DNA of 64,000 nucleotides from Pholis gunnellus (taxonomy: Eukaryota > Chordata > Actinopteri > Perciformes > Pholidae): positions 16,340,133 through 16,404,132 of the forward strand of contig OU342804.1 of NCBI GenBank assembly GCA_910591455.2, written 5' to 3'. Shown here one piece after another: positions 29,001-50,424 of the stretch. Every line of letters starts with the position of its first letter. Position 1 is the first letter of the stretch. Below the pieces are notes generated by a model. It saw only the letters and a program-made list of their open reading frames with translations, ran no database searches and was not told where the DNA came from. The position numbers and the translations under genes are program-made.

Positions 29001-29483
29001 GCTTGTGCTTCAACCAAACAGCAGCAACAATACGCCCCTGACGACACCTGGCCCAACATACAGTTACTGTCACCCATCATCTGTTACACCAACAGAAACA
29101 GAGTCGTAGTAGGAGCTCCAGTTGTACCCAGACGATTTTACAAGTGTCATAAAACTTCAATCCTTTAAGAGATCAAAAATGAAATCCTTCCCTGGTTGAG
29201 ATGCCGTTTGCGTTGGGATGGTGTAACTGCTCCATCGCGTCAGATAGTTTCTGTAGTTAAAAGTATGACACTAATGTCTTCCACTGGAAAAAAAGGTGCA
29301 TGATTTAAATAAAAGTTTTCCAGCGTAGGAACCAAAGGAGACCCGTCCTCAAAACAAGAAGGTCCTTCATTCAGCTACATCATGAACCACATTCCTCCTC
29401 TTCTGTGAAACCCAGAACTCATCTCCCTCATGGCCCTACAACATGATTCCTCTTCCTCTAAAGAAAAAGGGTGGTGAGCACCA
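25166..29483 (-). other. Convergent spacer and kctd3 3' UTR
   Basis: ush2a and kctd3 meet tail to tail here. No coding exon is supported. The right part (about 27-29.48 kb) is long AT-rich sequence consistent with a kctd3 3' UTR. A minus-strand poly(A) signal was not located with confidence: TTTATT at 25965-25970 is one distant candidate. CA/TG microsatellites occur at 25449-25477, 25932-25960, 26062-26091 and 28173-28191. A short fragment (agcgattaatcggttaatt) near 28499 resembles part of the repeat seen at 11722 and 41945. Confidence 0.45.
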
Positions 29484-38383
<8,900 letters not shown>

Positions 38384-38800
38384 GATGACCGAGCCAATGG
38401 GTCGTCGTACGGAGAAGTCCCTGTTACTACTGTTACTGTCACGAGCTAGCTTGCTAACGCTCCTCTTCCCAGCAGCAGAGCCGATGTCCCGACTCTCCCC
38501 AGCCTAACAACCTCTCCCTGCGTTCCACCTTCCATAAAATATCCGTTATATACGGACGGCGTCGGTGTCGTTGAGCCTCCGCATAGTGGGCGAAGAGACA
38601 CAGGGGCCTTCTTCTGGAAAAGGCAGGCACACAAGAATGCCTTTATTTTCCAGCGAGCTTGTTTGCATCACTGTCTTGCATGTAAATCGTGGATAACATC
38701 TTGCGCAGAATATTAGCAACGTGAAACAGCTGTACAAACGGTCTACAAGCGAGGCGAGAGTGTTCCCCTCTGACAACTTCCGGTTTCGTCTAAGCGAGGT
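38384..38800 (-). promoter_or_regulatory. kctd3: Probable kctd3 promoter and 5' UTR
   Basis: Upstream of the kctd3 ATG on the minus strand. The + strand ACTTCCGG at 38776-38783 reads CCGGAAGT on the kctd3 strand, an optimal ETS/GABP site of the kind found at TATA-less housekeeping starts. A CCAAT sits next to the ATG at about 38393-38397. The transcription start is not determined. Confidence 0.45.
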
Positions 38801-39011
38801 TGGACCGTTTAACTTAAGTTTTTTTATGTAATAGGTTTGTGTAATATGACCGTACAACATAACATGTATATGTTTACGGTTACTAAAATTAAACAAATTG
38901 CTAACTTTTAACAAAACTCTCCTAGCAAGTAATTATAACATCCAGTTGTGTTAATAATGTAATAACAATGGAAGATACACGTTTTAACGGTGTCAAATTA
39001 ATTCTCTTTTT

Positions 39012-39230
39012 TTGCAACACAGCATGATTTCAAAAGACGGATCTGCCTCGGAGACTGGAGGCAAGTCTCGAGTAGAGCTGCCCGGCGAGGTGGTTATGTC
39101 TACATTCACAATATCTGAATACGTGTGTTTAAACTGCCACCATGGTCATCGCCATGTCCTCAACAGCCAGAACTCATGTCTGAAAGTAGGAACCAGTTCT
39201 GTTGAAAAAGCAGAGAAGAAGAAAACGTGA
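39012..39230 (+). other. Unassigned open stretch in the kctd3-nrbp1 spacer
   Basis: Open for 72 codons with several internal ATGs, e.g. MSTFTISEYVCLNCHHGHRH, preceded by aacacag. It includes a CLNCHHGH arrangement that resembles half of a metal site. I recognise no family. It could be an upstream non-coding exon, a small peptide or chance. It ends 20 nt before the CCAAT dyad, which argues for a promoter-region transcript rather than a separate gene. Confidence 0.15.
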
Positions 39231-39250
39231 GAGTTCCTGTACCCCACACG

Positions 39251-39308
39251 AGCCAATCAGAGCAGGGGGCGTTACCGTCATGCTCCACAGGAACGCCCCC
39301 CATTGGCT
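39251..39308. promoter_or_regulatory. CCAAT/GC inverted dyad between kctd3 and nrbp1
   Basis: The left arm is AGCCAAT (39251-39257) and GGGGGCGTT (39265-39273). The right arm is AACGCCCCC (39292-39300) and ATTGGCT (39302-39308). The arms are inverted copies around a centre near 39282, so an NF-Y site and a GC box face outward in both directions. The left CCAAT-GC spacing is 7 nt, the right 1 nt. The symmetry and the head-to-head genes suggest a shared element or a diverged palindrome. Confidence 0.5.
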
Positions 39309-39717
39309 GAGTTTAGTAAAGCGCTCCCTCTAAACTAGTATCACGGATGTGAACTATCTTGTTTGCTGCTCACCGTCAGATACAAACTATTTATTCAACT
39401 GCGCTTGATTTTAGAAAATTAATAAATATTTAGATTGCAACTACGCTTAAAAGGGACAAATAAAATAGATCCAATGCTCTCATAATATAATATATATTTT
39501 ATATATGGTTATGGTGTTATGAATGAACACTTGGTATAAATTGGTATAATTTTAACTGAATTAGCTACAGTATAATGTTAGTATAGGGTAAGTTTTAACC
39601 TTGTATTCAATGCAATATGTATCATTCAAACTTCATGTGTGTTTTATTTTGCTGGTCGAGCAGTAACTCGACACCACTGCGTTTTCTGCGCGCAATGTAG
39701 CGCTCCTGAACTGCGGA

Positions 39718-39879
39718 CCCGCCCCTCCCACTTCTGCTAAGAGAAAGGGACTTGAAACCCAACAACATATTTTATGACGAACTAGCTAGCATGTTTTGTC
39801 TAAAAGCATCTCCTTTTGCTGCCTTTTCACCAGTATGTAACCCAGGGCTCTTTGTTCGGCGGTAGTTTCCTGTTCCACG
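39718..39879 (+). other. nrbp1: Probable nrbp1 non-coding first exon
   Basis: A GC box (cccgcccctccc) at about 39718-39729 is followed by an apparent leader ending at the donor tgttccacg|gtagga. It contains a possible 24-residue upstream ORF at 39791-39865 (starts MFCLKASPF) if transcription begins upstream. The start site is inferred only from composition and the donor. Confidence 0.4.
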
Positions 39880-40241
39880 GTAGGATTTATATATATTGCT
39901 ACTTAACTTTATGTTAGTTGTTTGTTTATTTACGTTCCATTAGCTTGTTAGCCGGGGGAAAGTTAGCAAAGGACTGGGAGGCTGAACTTCTCTAAGCTAA
40001 CGTCTGAAATTAGCAACAAACATCTACAGTTATAGTAACTACAGTTGGGAGCTAGTTCGTTTGATTGACTGATGTTTTAGGGTCCTGTAACTGTTAACTT
40101 TACCAATAAAGCATACGAGATAAGTTCGTCTCTCAGTAGATGACGTTAATTAATAGCTAGGTGGGGCGACTTTACGCTAGAAAATATGTGTAATGTTAAT
40201 ACCAAAGGCTACAAATCTAAGCATGTGTCATTTGTTTACAG

Positions 40242-40397
40242 ACGCCCCCCCTCCTTGAGCTCTACCTTGTTAAAAGCCAGGCCAGAGCATAAAATGGACG
40301 TGTGAGCAGCTCAAACAGAGAGGAGAAAGCAAGAAAGAGGCTTCCTAGAACTTGTTTCAGCCCAGGAACAGGAAGGAGCAAGCATACAAGTTGTGTC
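40242..40397 (+). other. nrbp1: nrbp1 5' UTR in exon 2, with a tiny uORF
   Basis: Acceptor ttgtttacag|acgccc. The leader contains ATG GAC GTG TGA at 40294-40305, a three-codon uORF about 92 nt before the main start. It may reduce initiation at the main ATG. Confidence 0.5.
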
Positions 40398-43300
40398 ATG
40401 ATGTTGGAGGCACATGAGGTAGGAGCTCCAGGTACAGAGGGAAACAAGCCAGAGGTCCCAGCAGTGCACATGTCCAGTACTGTTCACCAGGTAGAAGGTG
40501 CAGCATCTGTCTCTTCGCCTGTGGCCTGCATACAACCTCCAGCCACCACAGCAACAGAGGATGAGGACGAGAGTGAAGATGAGTCAGACATTCTGGAAGA
40601 GAGTCCCTGCGGCCGCTGGCAGAAACGCAGAGAGGAGGTAAGAGCGGCCAGGGAGCTGTGCTTTGATGGTATCGACTGAAAATCAGGGACTGATTATTAA
40701 CTGTTCAAACCATCCGGACGATAAAAGTTATTATGGGACACATCACATTTCTCTGCACAAATCAAAATTACTTTTGGCCCTTGACTATGTTCACCAGACT
40801 GGAATAAAGGATGCAGTTCTATTGTGGTTTAGATCTTAGATCTGCATTACATTTTAGATTACATTTAAGTGAGACAAAAACAAGCAAATTATTATTCTGA
40901 ATCTGAGCTCTTATGATTTTTTACAGCAAACTTATCAATAGATTTTAGTATGAAAAAAACGGGTTTGCTCCTTACAAATTGGTCTTTTTGTGGTTGATCA
41001 GGTTCAGTAGTATTTCAAACCTTTACTTCATCTGATAGGGGTTAATTTCAAACAGCATATCTTTATTCAGTGTTCATATGCAGAAGTTATGGTTAACGGC
41101 ACAGGTATTTCTTCACCGCGCCAGCTGACACAGGAGGGTGATGGTACTGACTGTATTTATTTATTCTTGTGTAAACTGTTTGTGTCTTGTATCTCATGTC
41201 ACTATGGAAATATATTGTCTCATAAGCTATTTTCTGTTCATTTCTACTGTAGGTGAATCAGCGTAATGTCCCAGGTATAGATGATGCGTACTTGGCCATG
41301 GACACAGAGGAAGGGGTAGAGGTAGTATGGAACGAAGTCATGATCTCAGAGAGGAAGAACTTCAAACAGCTTGAGGTGAGTCAGTGTTACAGTATGTTGG
41401 AATACAACAGTTAAAGATACTTGCTAAAGTGTGGTCGTGATTTCACCCCAAAACGTATAAAAGGGAAGAGAACATTTTCACATGTTTGTGCCTCATTAGT
41501 TCAAGCATGTATACAGGATGAAAAGTATTAAGATAAATTGGGTAAAACTTATTTTACTCTGTTGTTCACAAACGCGTTGTAGTGGTGAGAATGACGCAGC
41601 TCTTGGACTGCAATGTGGAAAAACCAGTGTCAAGCAATGCCCGTGGAGTTTAAGAGGTTCCCTGCCTTACAGATCAATCGCGTAACTTTGATTAATAATA
41701 GTATTGACATAATGTAAGGATCGTGAATTAGGGAAGTCAGTGGTATATGGTTGTTGGCATGTAAGGAGCTTCTTTACAATAAAGTGTTGAGTTAAGTAAA
41801 AAATTCCCGTTGTTATAAAGCAGTTATAGACTGTCCAGGTTTGTAAACATGATAATCATAATGTACATTTTACTAGTGTCACATTATTTCTCGCATCGTG
41901 TATTAAAGAGTTGCAGAAATATATTATTTCCATCATGGATCAATCTTCCATTTCTTTTCTTGATTAATCATTCGGTCTAGAAAATGTAAAAACAGACCAA
42001 CAGTCCAAAACCCAATAATAGTTCATCTACTATCAAATATGAACATTCCAGCATCACATCCTCACATTTGAGAAGCTGGAACAATTTCTCAATCATCAAA
42101 ACAGTTGCCAGGTCCTTTTTTTGTTTTTTTATGTATTATGTTTAATATCACATCCCTAGTGAGACGAGGGTTTGGCCACCCATTGAAAGAAGCTCAAAAC
42201 TTAATGACAACTATAATGTTTGTTCACATGGATGGTTGTTTCAGACATATTACTCACCAATCAGGAACAGAAGAGTCAAAATGTGTCTGTATTAATAAGT
42301 GTTATAACATATTATATAATTGATCATATTTTGTATTTCCCGTGTGTTTAGGAGAAAGTGAAGGCAGTGTTTGATAAGCTGATCCATTTGGAACATGCAA
42401 ATATCGTCAAGTTTCACAAATACTGGGCCGACACAAAAGAGAACCGGGCGAGGGTGAGTCTCAGACCGAAGCTGGTTATTGATACTTTTATCAGTCTTCA
42501 TAAATAAAATCATTATTTTAAATTTTTTACATTTTTTTCTTTCTATTTGAACGATGTCTGCACATGAAGTTTCCCCTAATTTCTTCCTCTCCCTTAGGTG
42601 ATTTTCATCACTGAATACATGTCATCAGGAAGCTTGAAACAGTTTCTAAAGAAGACAAAGAAGAATCATAAAACCATGAATGAAAAGGTAATAACTGACT
42701 GTATGTACATTAGAATTAAATAGAATAATGGTCTATGAAAGTCTGACCCTTTATATCACAGCGTTGATTAGATTCAAGCTTTCCAAAGCGAGGATGAATA
42801 GTTTAATTGACGCATTAATTAGCAATTGGCTGTTTGGCAAATCGAAGAAAGAATTTGTAAATATACTGTGTATGACATCACTTATGCAAGTAATAGTTAC
42901 TCCATATTGGAAAGCAGCTAGTAAGAGCTCTGATAAGGTGTATGGTCCTACAGGCTTGGAAGAGATGGTGCACACAGATCCTGTCTGCTCTCAGGTTGGT
43001 CTCACCTTTTCAGACATTATGTTCAATTTGATGAAAAATGCACTCATAATAAAAACAACCCATTCCCTTCCTAATGAAGTCTGTATTTGTGGATGTTTTT
43101 TTCTTCAGTTATCTCCACTCGTGTGACCCTCCCATCATCCACGGCAACCTGACCTGTGACACCATCTTCATCCAACACAACGGGCTCATCAAGATTGGAT
43201 CAGGTATAGAGTCACGCAACTGTCCTGGTGGTAATGTTTTGTTTCAGCGTGGTAGATCAGTTCCAATGCAAAGAAGAAACGAGCAACAGACAACATAACG

Positions 43301-46300
43301 TATTGCAACCCGTTCACAAAAGGAAACACACACATGGGAAAATATTTTAAAGTATTTCCAGTTTCTAGTGTAATAATGCTTACGCAATGTTTTAGATGAA
43401 GACAAAGGTGGTATCAAGGGCTGGGGCCATATGAAGAAAAGCCGATCTCACAATAGTTCTGATCAAATACCTCAATGGGTTGATATTGCAACAATATTGT
43501 GATGTTTTAGATAATAATGGGTAATAGGTAAAAGCTAAATAAAATAGATAAGCTAGAAAAACTGAAAATGACATCGCTTTATTTTAATGCAGCCTTAAAA
43601 ACCAGGAAAAGACACTTCTGCGATATTTGGACATTCAAAATCTAAGACAACATCTTGTTTCATATCATGTTATCGATATATTGCCCAGCCCGAGTGTTGT
43701 GTACTATAATTTAGAAAGCAACTGTTGCTTGTACTGCAGTGACTCAGGTCACAAAGGCTTCTTTGCTCTCGTTCTCCATGATCTAACGAGCAGCCTCCAA
43801 ACTCTCAACATCCCTCACTACAGTTTTCACAATGTAGACGGAATATTGATATCCCCTTTCTTTTCGCTGCCTCTTGTCTCTCCCTCTTTCACATACCTTC
43901 TTTCTCGTCTTCCTCAACTTCCTTGGTCTACTGAATCCTGCCTCTTACTCACTTCTCTCACTGTTCGCCACCTTGCATCTATACTTCTCCATATCCTCTC
44001 CTCCTGTCTCCTCTGCAGTCGCCCCAGACACCATCAACAGTCACGTGAAGACGTGTCCTGAGGAACAGAAGAACTTGCACTTCTTTGCCCCAGAATATGG
44101 AGGTAGACTTGACCGTTATGACACTTTATAGTTATTTCTGTTGTTGCTGGTAGTGACTGTGTCCTGACCTTCAGAGTAAAGTGGATTATACAGATGTGTT
44201 AGAAAGATGTCAGAAGATGTGACTGTTTTTATCCATGAAGATCATAGAGTGGTATAGCACAATAGAAGTATTGTACAATTCCTTTGTTTGATGAATATGT
44301 GTTTCTATGATACCACTTTTTACTAAACATAATATGTCAGGCTTCTAAGTGTCACAGTGTTAAATGTTGTCTTAACACGATCAACTTTGCAAGAGCTAAG
44401 ATTGATTTAAATCAGAAAATATCTTTTTAAAGAAGTGAACAAGACTAATCTGACCAAGCATTTGATTCCAACTCATCCAAGGCACATTTAGGTCTATGAT
44501 ATTACATCTGTACTTATTTATTTTCTTTTTATTCCCTTTCCTCACTGTAGCTGTTGACGATGTCAGCACGGCTGTAGACATCTACTCGTTTGGCATGTGT
44601 GCCTTAGAGGTGAGATGTGGCCCATAGTGCATTATAGGACGGCCTGAGTCCTTTCTTAAATAGGTTAACATGTTCGGTGTGTTGCAGATGGCGCTCTTGG
44701 ATGTCCAGGGGAACGGAGAGTCCTCTTTAGTTTCTCAGGAGGCCATCAACAACGCCATTCAGTTACTGGAGGACCCACTGCAGAGGGTGAGATGGAGAGA
44801 CTCTGTGTTTGCATGTTCACGTGCATCTTGAAAGATCACGTGTCTTAAGCGTTTATTTGGAAGTCCCATTTGTGCATACAAGACGGTTTGTCCAGAAGTG
44901 TGTGACCCAGATGTTTGTTTCTGTAGGAGTTAATCCAGAAGTGCCTCGAGTGTGATCCCTGTACAAGGCCCACAGCCCGAGAGCTGATGTTCAACCAAGC
45001 TCTGTTTGAAGTACCGCTGCTGAAACTGCTGGCTGCACATTGTATTGTGAGCCACCACCGTGAGTCTTTAAAACACAAATACAAAAGACACAGAATAACA
45101 GGTTTCAATTCATTTTGATTTGCTCTTATCAGAATGAAATTGTTAATGAGAAGATTGACCAAATAAGACAAAACTTGTGAGCTTGCTGAGCGGGAAGAGG
45201 TGCCATTATCCAATTTAAAAATCACCTTTTTCTGTACAAACACTTGATCATATGGTTATGAGTAATGTAAAGCAGGTCGCTCAGCAGAAGGTAGACAAAG
45301 GCGACGAACTGGGGAAGAAACAGATAGATATAGAGATAGAGTATAGTTCACGTTATAATACATTATTTTCACACGGAATTACATTTAAGAAATTGCACAT
45401 ATATTGGGATAAACTCTCTTTTGCCACCAATGATGTATCCTAACTACCAGCATCACCTAATCAGACGGTTTATAATTGTCCAGACATGATTCCGGAGAAT
45501 GCCCTGGAGGAGATTATGAAGAACCTGGACCCCGACCTGGTCGTCGCTGAGAGGAAAGAGGATTTTCAGCTCAAGTAAGGGCCGGACGCTGGTCTCCATA
45601 AATATAACTCAGTTATCTGAACACAGCACAAATAGTAACAGGAGTCATTCAGATAGACGTATTTGTTATAACAGCAATACGTTCCGTACAGGAAGATATG
45701 AATAACAATATAATGGCAGACAAGTGAAAAAACATTGAAAAAATATTATTATTATTAGGAATAATATTGTTTGTTGGTATGTGTTTTTCGTCATTTGTAA
45801 ATCCTCAAGGATTTTCTGAGTTTGTAGGAAAGCTTATTATCTTATTTCAATCTGCAGCTTCTAACTTTATTTCTTCTGTAGGCTTTCACAGTTTCCTGCC
45901 TTGGAGCTTGATAAATTCCTGGAGGATGTGAGGTAAGAAGGGAAGCAGCACGAGTCCGAGCAAACTTTCAATTTCTCTAAACCCCAAAAAGAAACACTAT
46001 CCGGCCACATGGGGGCAGTATTGAGCCACCTGACTATTGTAATGAATCTGCCATTAATAATCTAGCTATGGTATAATACTCCTAAAACATGAGTCCTGGA
46101 CTGTTCACAGATGTTTTGGTTTAACTAAATGTAATGAATTGAAAAGATTTAGTTTTTTATTGAATTATGTGGTACTTTTGTGGTACACATTTGTAAGGTT
46201 GTAAAAGTTTGACTCTATGGAAAGAGAAACAAAGACTCTAGTTTCTAGTTTCTAATGTAGTTTCAAAAATAAATTTTCTCTTATTTTTCACCTCATTTCT

Positions 46301-49300
46301 TTCATCTGTCCTTTCATTTCTGCCTTTACCTCAAGTGTTTTCATAATTGTTCTTATTCTTATTTACTTCATATGACTCCCATCTTTTGTCCAACTCCTCT
46401 CTCCCCTCTCTTTCATTCCATCTGCTATGTTTTATCCACCTCTCCATGTCTCTGTTTTGTCTCTCCTTCCCTGAATCAGGAACGGTATTTATCCAATGAC
46501 AGCGTTCGGGCTGCCCTGTCCTCAGCAGCCTCAACAGGAGACCGTTAAATCTCCCATTGTCGTCCCTTTGGTCAAATCCCCCACCCCCGAACCTGCAGAG
46601 CTCGAGACACGACGGGTATGTGTACTACTGGTCATGCTGCATATTACAAAAGGAAGATACAATCACAATGGTGACATTTTACAAGTTAGCATCCTGATGC
46701 TAACAATTTAGAATTTTCCCGATCAGTCACTGAATCAACATGTATAGTGTGTATTTGCTGTAGTAGAGTAGAGGGCTGTTCTGAAATCTCAACACCAGTT
46801 GAGAACCCTTCATATTTAGAGTCCCATGCTTCTTCGGCAGGTCATTCATATGCAGTGCAACGTTGAATCTGTCGAGGAGGGAGCAAAGTATCACGTAAGT
46901 CTCTGCAATAGTATTTGTTGGTTAATTATTTATTGTTTAACACCATATTCCAACCATCTGTTAGTCGAGCCATTTCAGAAGTACAATAATAATAATAATT
47001 GTATCTTTCTCTCCTTTTAGCTAACATTACTGCTGAAACTGGAGGATAAACTGAATAGACATCTAAGCTGTGACATGTTACCTCGTAAGTCCCTCCCCTT
47101 TGTCACACACTGACACTTAGTCGTTCTCAGAGCTTCAAGATTCAGGCACTATTTTTTGTTGTTGTGTGCCCACATCCTAAAATTTCCACACAGCTTTCTT
47201 AATGCTGAAATTCAATGTTCTAAATTTAAAGTCAAGTTTCATTACATGTGAAATTGTATGCTAAAACAAAAGGAAGCATACGGGATTGTTGGGGGGGGGG
47301 GGGGGAGAGGGGATGACACGTGTTTATGCATGTGTGTTCTTTCTAAGTAGGAAGGTTTTCATGAGATGTATTCGTTGTATCCATCTGGACAGTTTAGTGT
47401 GTACAGCTTGGGTTTAGGGTTAACGGTAGGATTACATTTGATTAGGTGGAGATGATTAATGATGTTATGATGTTATGTCTGTATAAATTACTGCATTGCT
47501 AAATCCACCGGAGTCTCAGATTTGACCACACACAGATCTTCGATATACACTTCCTCTCCATATGTGTGCACTGAGGCATGTAGGGAAGTGAGGGAGAGAT
47601 TCCGGAGAGGGTTTAAACTTGGATGGCGTCACAATATACAGTAGCAAAACTATTTTAGGCAGGGAGGCTAACTGTCGCTTATGTGTCACGAAAACCTTAT
47701 AAATGCCTTAAATGGCCATAATGGCTTGAAATAAACATTGTGTGGGGGGAAAAAAAACAATAACTCCCCCGTGGCAAACTCTGAATCTATTACCTACTTA
47801 TTTAATTTAGGGGAAAAAAACACACACAACTGTTGCATTGGTCAGAAAAACGAAGGCAGTATGATCCAATGTGCACATGCAAACACAGGTATGGTAGGCA
47901 TGTGTAATGTTGCAGGCGTGTGGGGAATGCCGGGCCTGTGAAAGGCTGCAGCTGACAGCTGTCACCTCCCGTGTCAAGATGTGACCATCTCTTCCCAGGC
48001 TCTCATCTGCCTGTCTCTCTCTCTCTCTCTCACACACTCTGTACTTCATCTGCTCTCTTTCTCACATCATATGTCTTTTCTTGCACACTCGCACCTTAAT
48101 ACCGCTGGCACACATAGTGTAACTTCACATCATAGACACACCTCGGCCTCTTTTCTTTTTTTTCCCCCTCCGTGTAAACAGTCCCTCCTGCTGATATCAG
48201 GAGATATTCTTCAAAGCTTTACTTATCAACACGCCAAAGTCCAAAAGTGCTCTGTGCAGGGTCACAAGAAAACTGAGCCACTTCAGTTTCACCCCCCCTT
48301 TACATGGCCCTCCTACACTCTACTTCAATTGAAACCTTTTCACAATTGAAGCCTGAGTTTTTCCTCAAAACTCAATTGTATTTTGTTAGTTACGTGATTT
48401 TCAGACCACGAGACGCAAACATGCAAGGAAGCTTCTCACTCGGCTCCAGTATCAATCCGTTCGTCGTCTAGTTGTGGGTTGCTGGTGTTTTTATTTTCTT
48501 AATGTCAACGTTTTTGGATGCTCCATGTCCTCCACTTGTTTGTCTTGCCCCAGCTACATTCCTGATATAGTTGTAAATTGATCGCTAGGTTATTAACAAT
48601 CGGTAGACCATGACAATTCCTCGGCTCACTGAGCACAAGCAAAGAATGTCCTAATAATGTCCTAATATGGGCGGTAAGTAAAAAAAAAAAACTCCCAATA
48701 GAGACCATTCATTTAAAAAAACAAATGGTCAGGGACCGAAAGGAGGGTTGTGAAGGTGCATCTTCAAGTTTTCAGGAGGAAGTAGGCTTCAAAAGTTATG
48801 GAACATTTTATATCAGAAATTCTGAGCAGGTTTGTTCCGAGTGTATTTTCCCAATGTTTCCATATTTTGTGCAATCCTGCATATATTTAGTTTAAACTGC
48901 TGTTGATGCCCTTTGTAGTTCACTTGTAGTTCAGTTTTTTGGGGAACTAACTTTCCTGCACACTGCTTTGTACTTTCAAGAGAATCTCTACACTTTCATG
49001 AGATGTACAGCTCAGGCAGAGCACGAGTTATTTATATAACTACAGGTTTTGTAGCTTCATTGTAACATTAACAGCATTATTGTCACTACTGCTGGTGTAG
49101 AAATCTTAATATTTGCCTTTCTACTTCGTAAATAGATATGTCCATGCATAATTGTTGAATATTGACTCTTGAAGGAAGTCTTTTGGGTTAAACAGTTTAC
49201 AAAAGGACACACGTTTGCTGAGCTAGGGGTAAAGTAGGATTTTGGGACAAACACAGGGCTCATTACAACATTGGAAGAAATGTAAAAATATGAGTCCAGA

Positions 49301-50424
49301 AAGAGAGTTCTGGGCACTTTAAAATGTAGTAAAGGAGAAGAGGCTTAGGGCTATTCATGAAGGCATTAAGCCCTTAATAGCAGGGCTAAAGAGACATATT
49401 TCAAAAGCTGACATGTTTTAACAGATCATGCACTAATGAGGGCCATGCTGGTTGAAACATGTTGGCTTTTCCACTTTCCTTCCAGTTAAGTCCCATTCAA
49501 GACTCTTTGTCCTTTTTAACTGTTGGATATCACTTAATTTTTGCCAGACGTCCACAGTAAGATAAAAAATGTTAGCACCCAACGAAAGAATGGGTTCAGA
49601 GAGGCCAAGAGCAACAGCAGCAACGGCTGTTTGATGGTGTTTAATGTTTAAAGGGGGGATGTGGATTTAAAAGCAGCATCTGGACCATGTTTTCTGAATA
49701 TGGTATTTACCCTAAGCCTGACCTTTTCTCAGAGGTAGAGTTGTATTTATAGTATTTGCATAACTCCAAGAGAGATGGTGAGTTACATGTCACTATTAAC
49801 TGCACTGGTGTGTTTTTCAGATGAGAGCGTTCAAGAGATGGCTGAAGAGTTGGTGCAGCTGGGCTTAATCAGTGAGGTGGGTGTTTTGTGTGTTAAAGAG
49901 AGATTCATGATGAGTGTGTGTGTCTCTGTGTGTGTGTGTGTGTGCATGTGTGCATGTGTGTGCAAAGCTGCAGGCAAACCTGTGTGGGTGGTTCTGTAGG
50001 TGAGCGTGTTATTTTTGTACCAAACTGTGTGAAAATTCAGTTTCTTTTAAAAGCTGAGGTGACCCGTGACTCCTCTTCATACCATCCATCACGTACACAA
50101 CTACGCCTCTAAGAGCACATTCTCTGCTCCTTATGTACTGTTGTGCCCACGTTAATGTAATACAGCCACTTCATCTCTTTGTGGGTGAGAGCATATGTCG
50201 GCGTTTGTCTTCATGACTTACTCCTCTTAATGGATTTCATGGACGCTTAAAACCTGTTGGACTGACTTCCTGTTTGTCAGTGTGTATCTCCACTGTCTAA
50301 CAGACTGGTTTATCTGTTAACTGTAATGTCCTGGATTGTTGAAATGGTTGTCTTCTCTTTGCAGGTGGACCAAAACAAAATAGCCGCTCTACTAGAAGAA
50401 TCCTTCAGCCAAGCGCTTCACTAG
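40398..50424 (+). CDS. nrbp1: Nuclear receptor-binding protein (pseudokinase)
   Basis: Exons: 40398-40637, 41253-41375, 42352-42453, 42598-42687, 42954-42994, 43109-43203, 44019-44102, 44551-44609, 44688-44786, 44927-45059, 45484-45574, 45882-45932, 46480-46615, 46841-46894, 47021-47084, 49821-49876, 50365-50424. Total 1578 nt, 525 residues plus stop. After an acidic N-terminus (EDEDESEDESDILEESPCGRWQKRREE) comes the kinase-like fold: LAMDTEEGVEVVWNEV in the nucleotide loop, HANIVKFHKYW, ITEYMSSGSLKQFLKK, WKRWCTQILSALSYLHSC. HGNLTCDTIF stands where active kinases have HRD, and IKIGSVAPD replaces DFG, so it should be catalytically inactive. The C-terminus is the conserved NRBP tail (TAFGLPCPQQPQQ, LTLLLKLEDKLNRHL, AEELVQLGLISE). 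NRBP1 is an adaptor reported in ubiquitin-ligase, trafficking and growth control. The start could be either of two adjacent ATGs (40398 or 40401). NRBP2 is the alternative paralogue; adjacency to krtcap3 favours nrbp1. Confidence 0.95.
41945..42115. repeat. Second copy of the same element, opposite orientation
   Basis: Reads tcttgattaatcattcggtc, then cacatttgagaagctggaac and caaaacagttgcc. The shared words are inverted relative to the 11722 copy. It lies in an nrbp1 intron. Confidence 0.6.
42954..42994 (+). CDS. nrbp1: nrbp1 41-nt micro-exon
   Basis: Codes AWKRWCTQILSAL and two bases of the following serine; acceptor cctacag|gct, donor ctcag|gttggt (a slightly weak donor). Without it the kinase fold would lack the E-helix start and the frame would break, so it must be constitutive. 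Confidence 0.92.
43425..43695. repeat. Degraded 'tatcgatatattgcccagcc' element
   Basis: Ends with the words gttatcgatatattgcccag cccgag and contains ttgatattgcaacaatattg and gacacttctgcgatat. This is a frequent fish repeat. It lies in the nrbp1 intron between the HGNL exon and the next exon. Confidence 0.55.
47085..49820 (+). other. nrbp1: Longest nrbp1 intron, no exon seen
   Basis: The intron lies within the C-terminal part (phase 1). It contains a 15-base poly(G) run (47291-47305), a CT run near 48015-48030, and otherwise unremarkable AT-rich DNA. Confidence 0.7.

Noticed and set aside
40302..40397. Upstream extension of the nrbp1 frame (SSSNREEKARKRL...)
   Set aside because: Open, but it starts at a GTG; the first ATG in frame is 40398, so the extension is taken as 5' UTR.
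40311..40535. Minus-strand frame over nrbp1 exon 2
   Set aside because: Antisense shadow; the + strand codes the acidic NRBP N-terminus with correct splice phase.
47738..48349. Possible gene in the large nrbp1 intron
   Set aside because: Frames are short, composed of CT/CA-rich low-complexity residues, and lack splice support.
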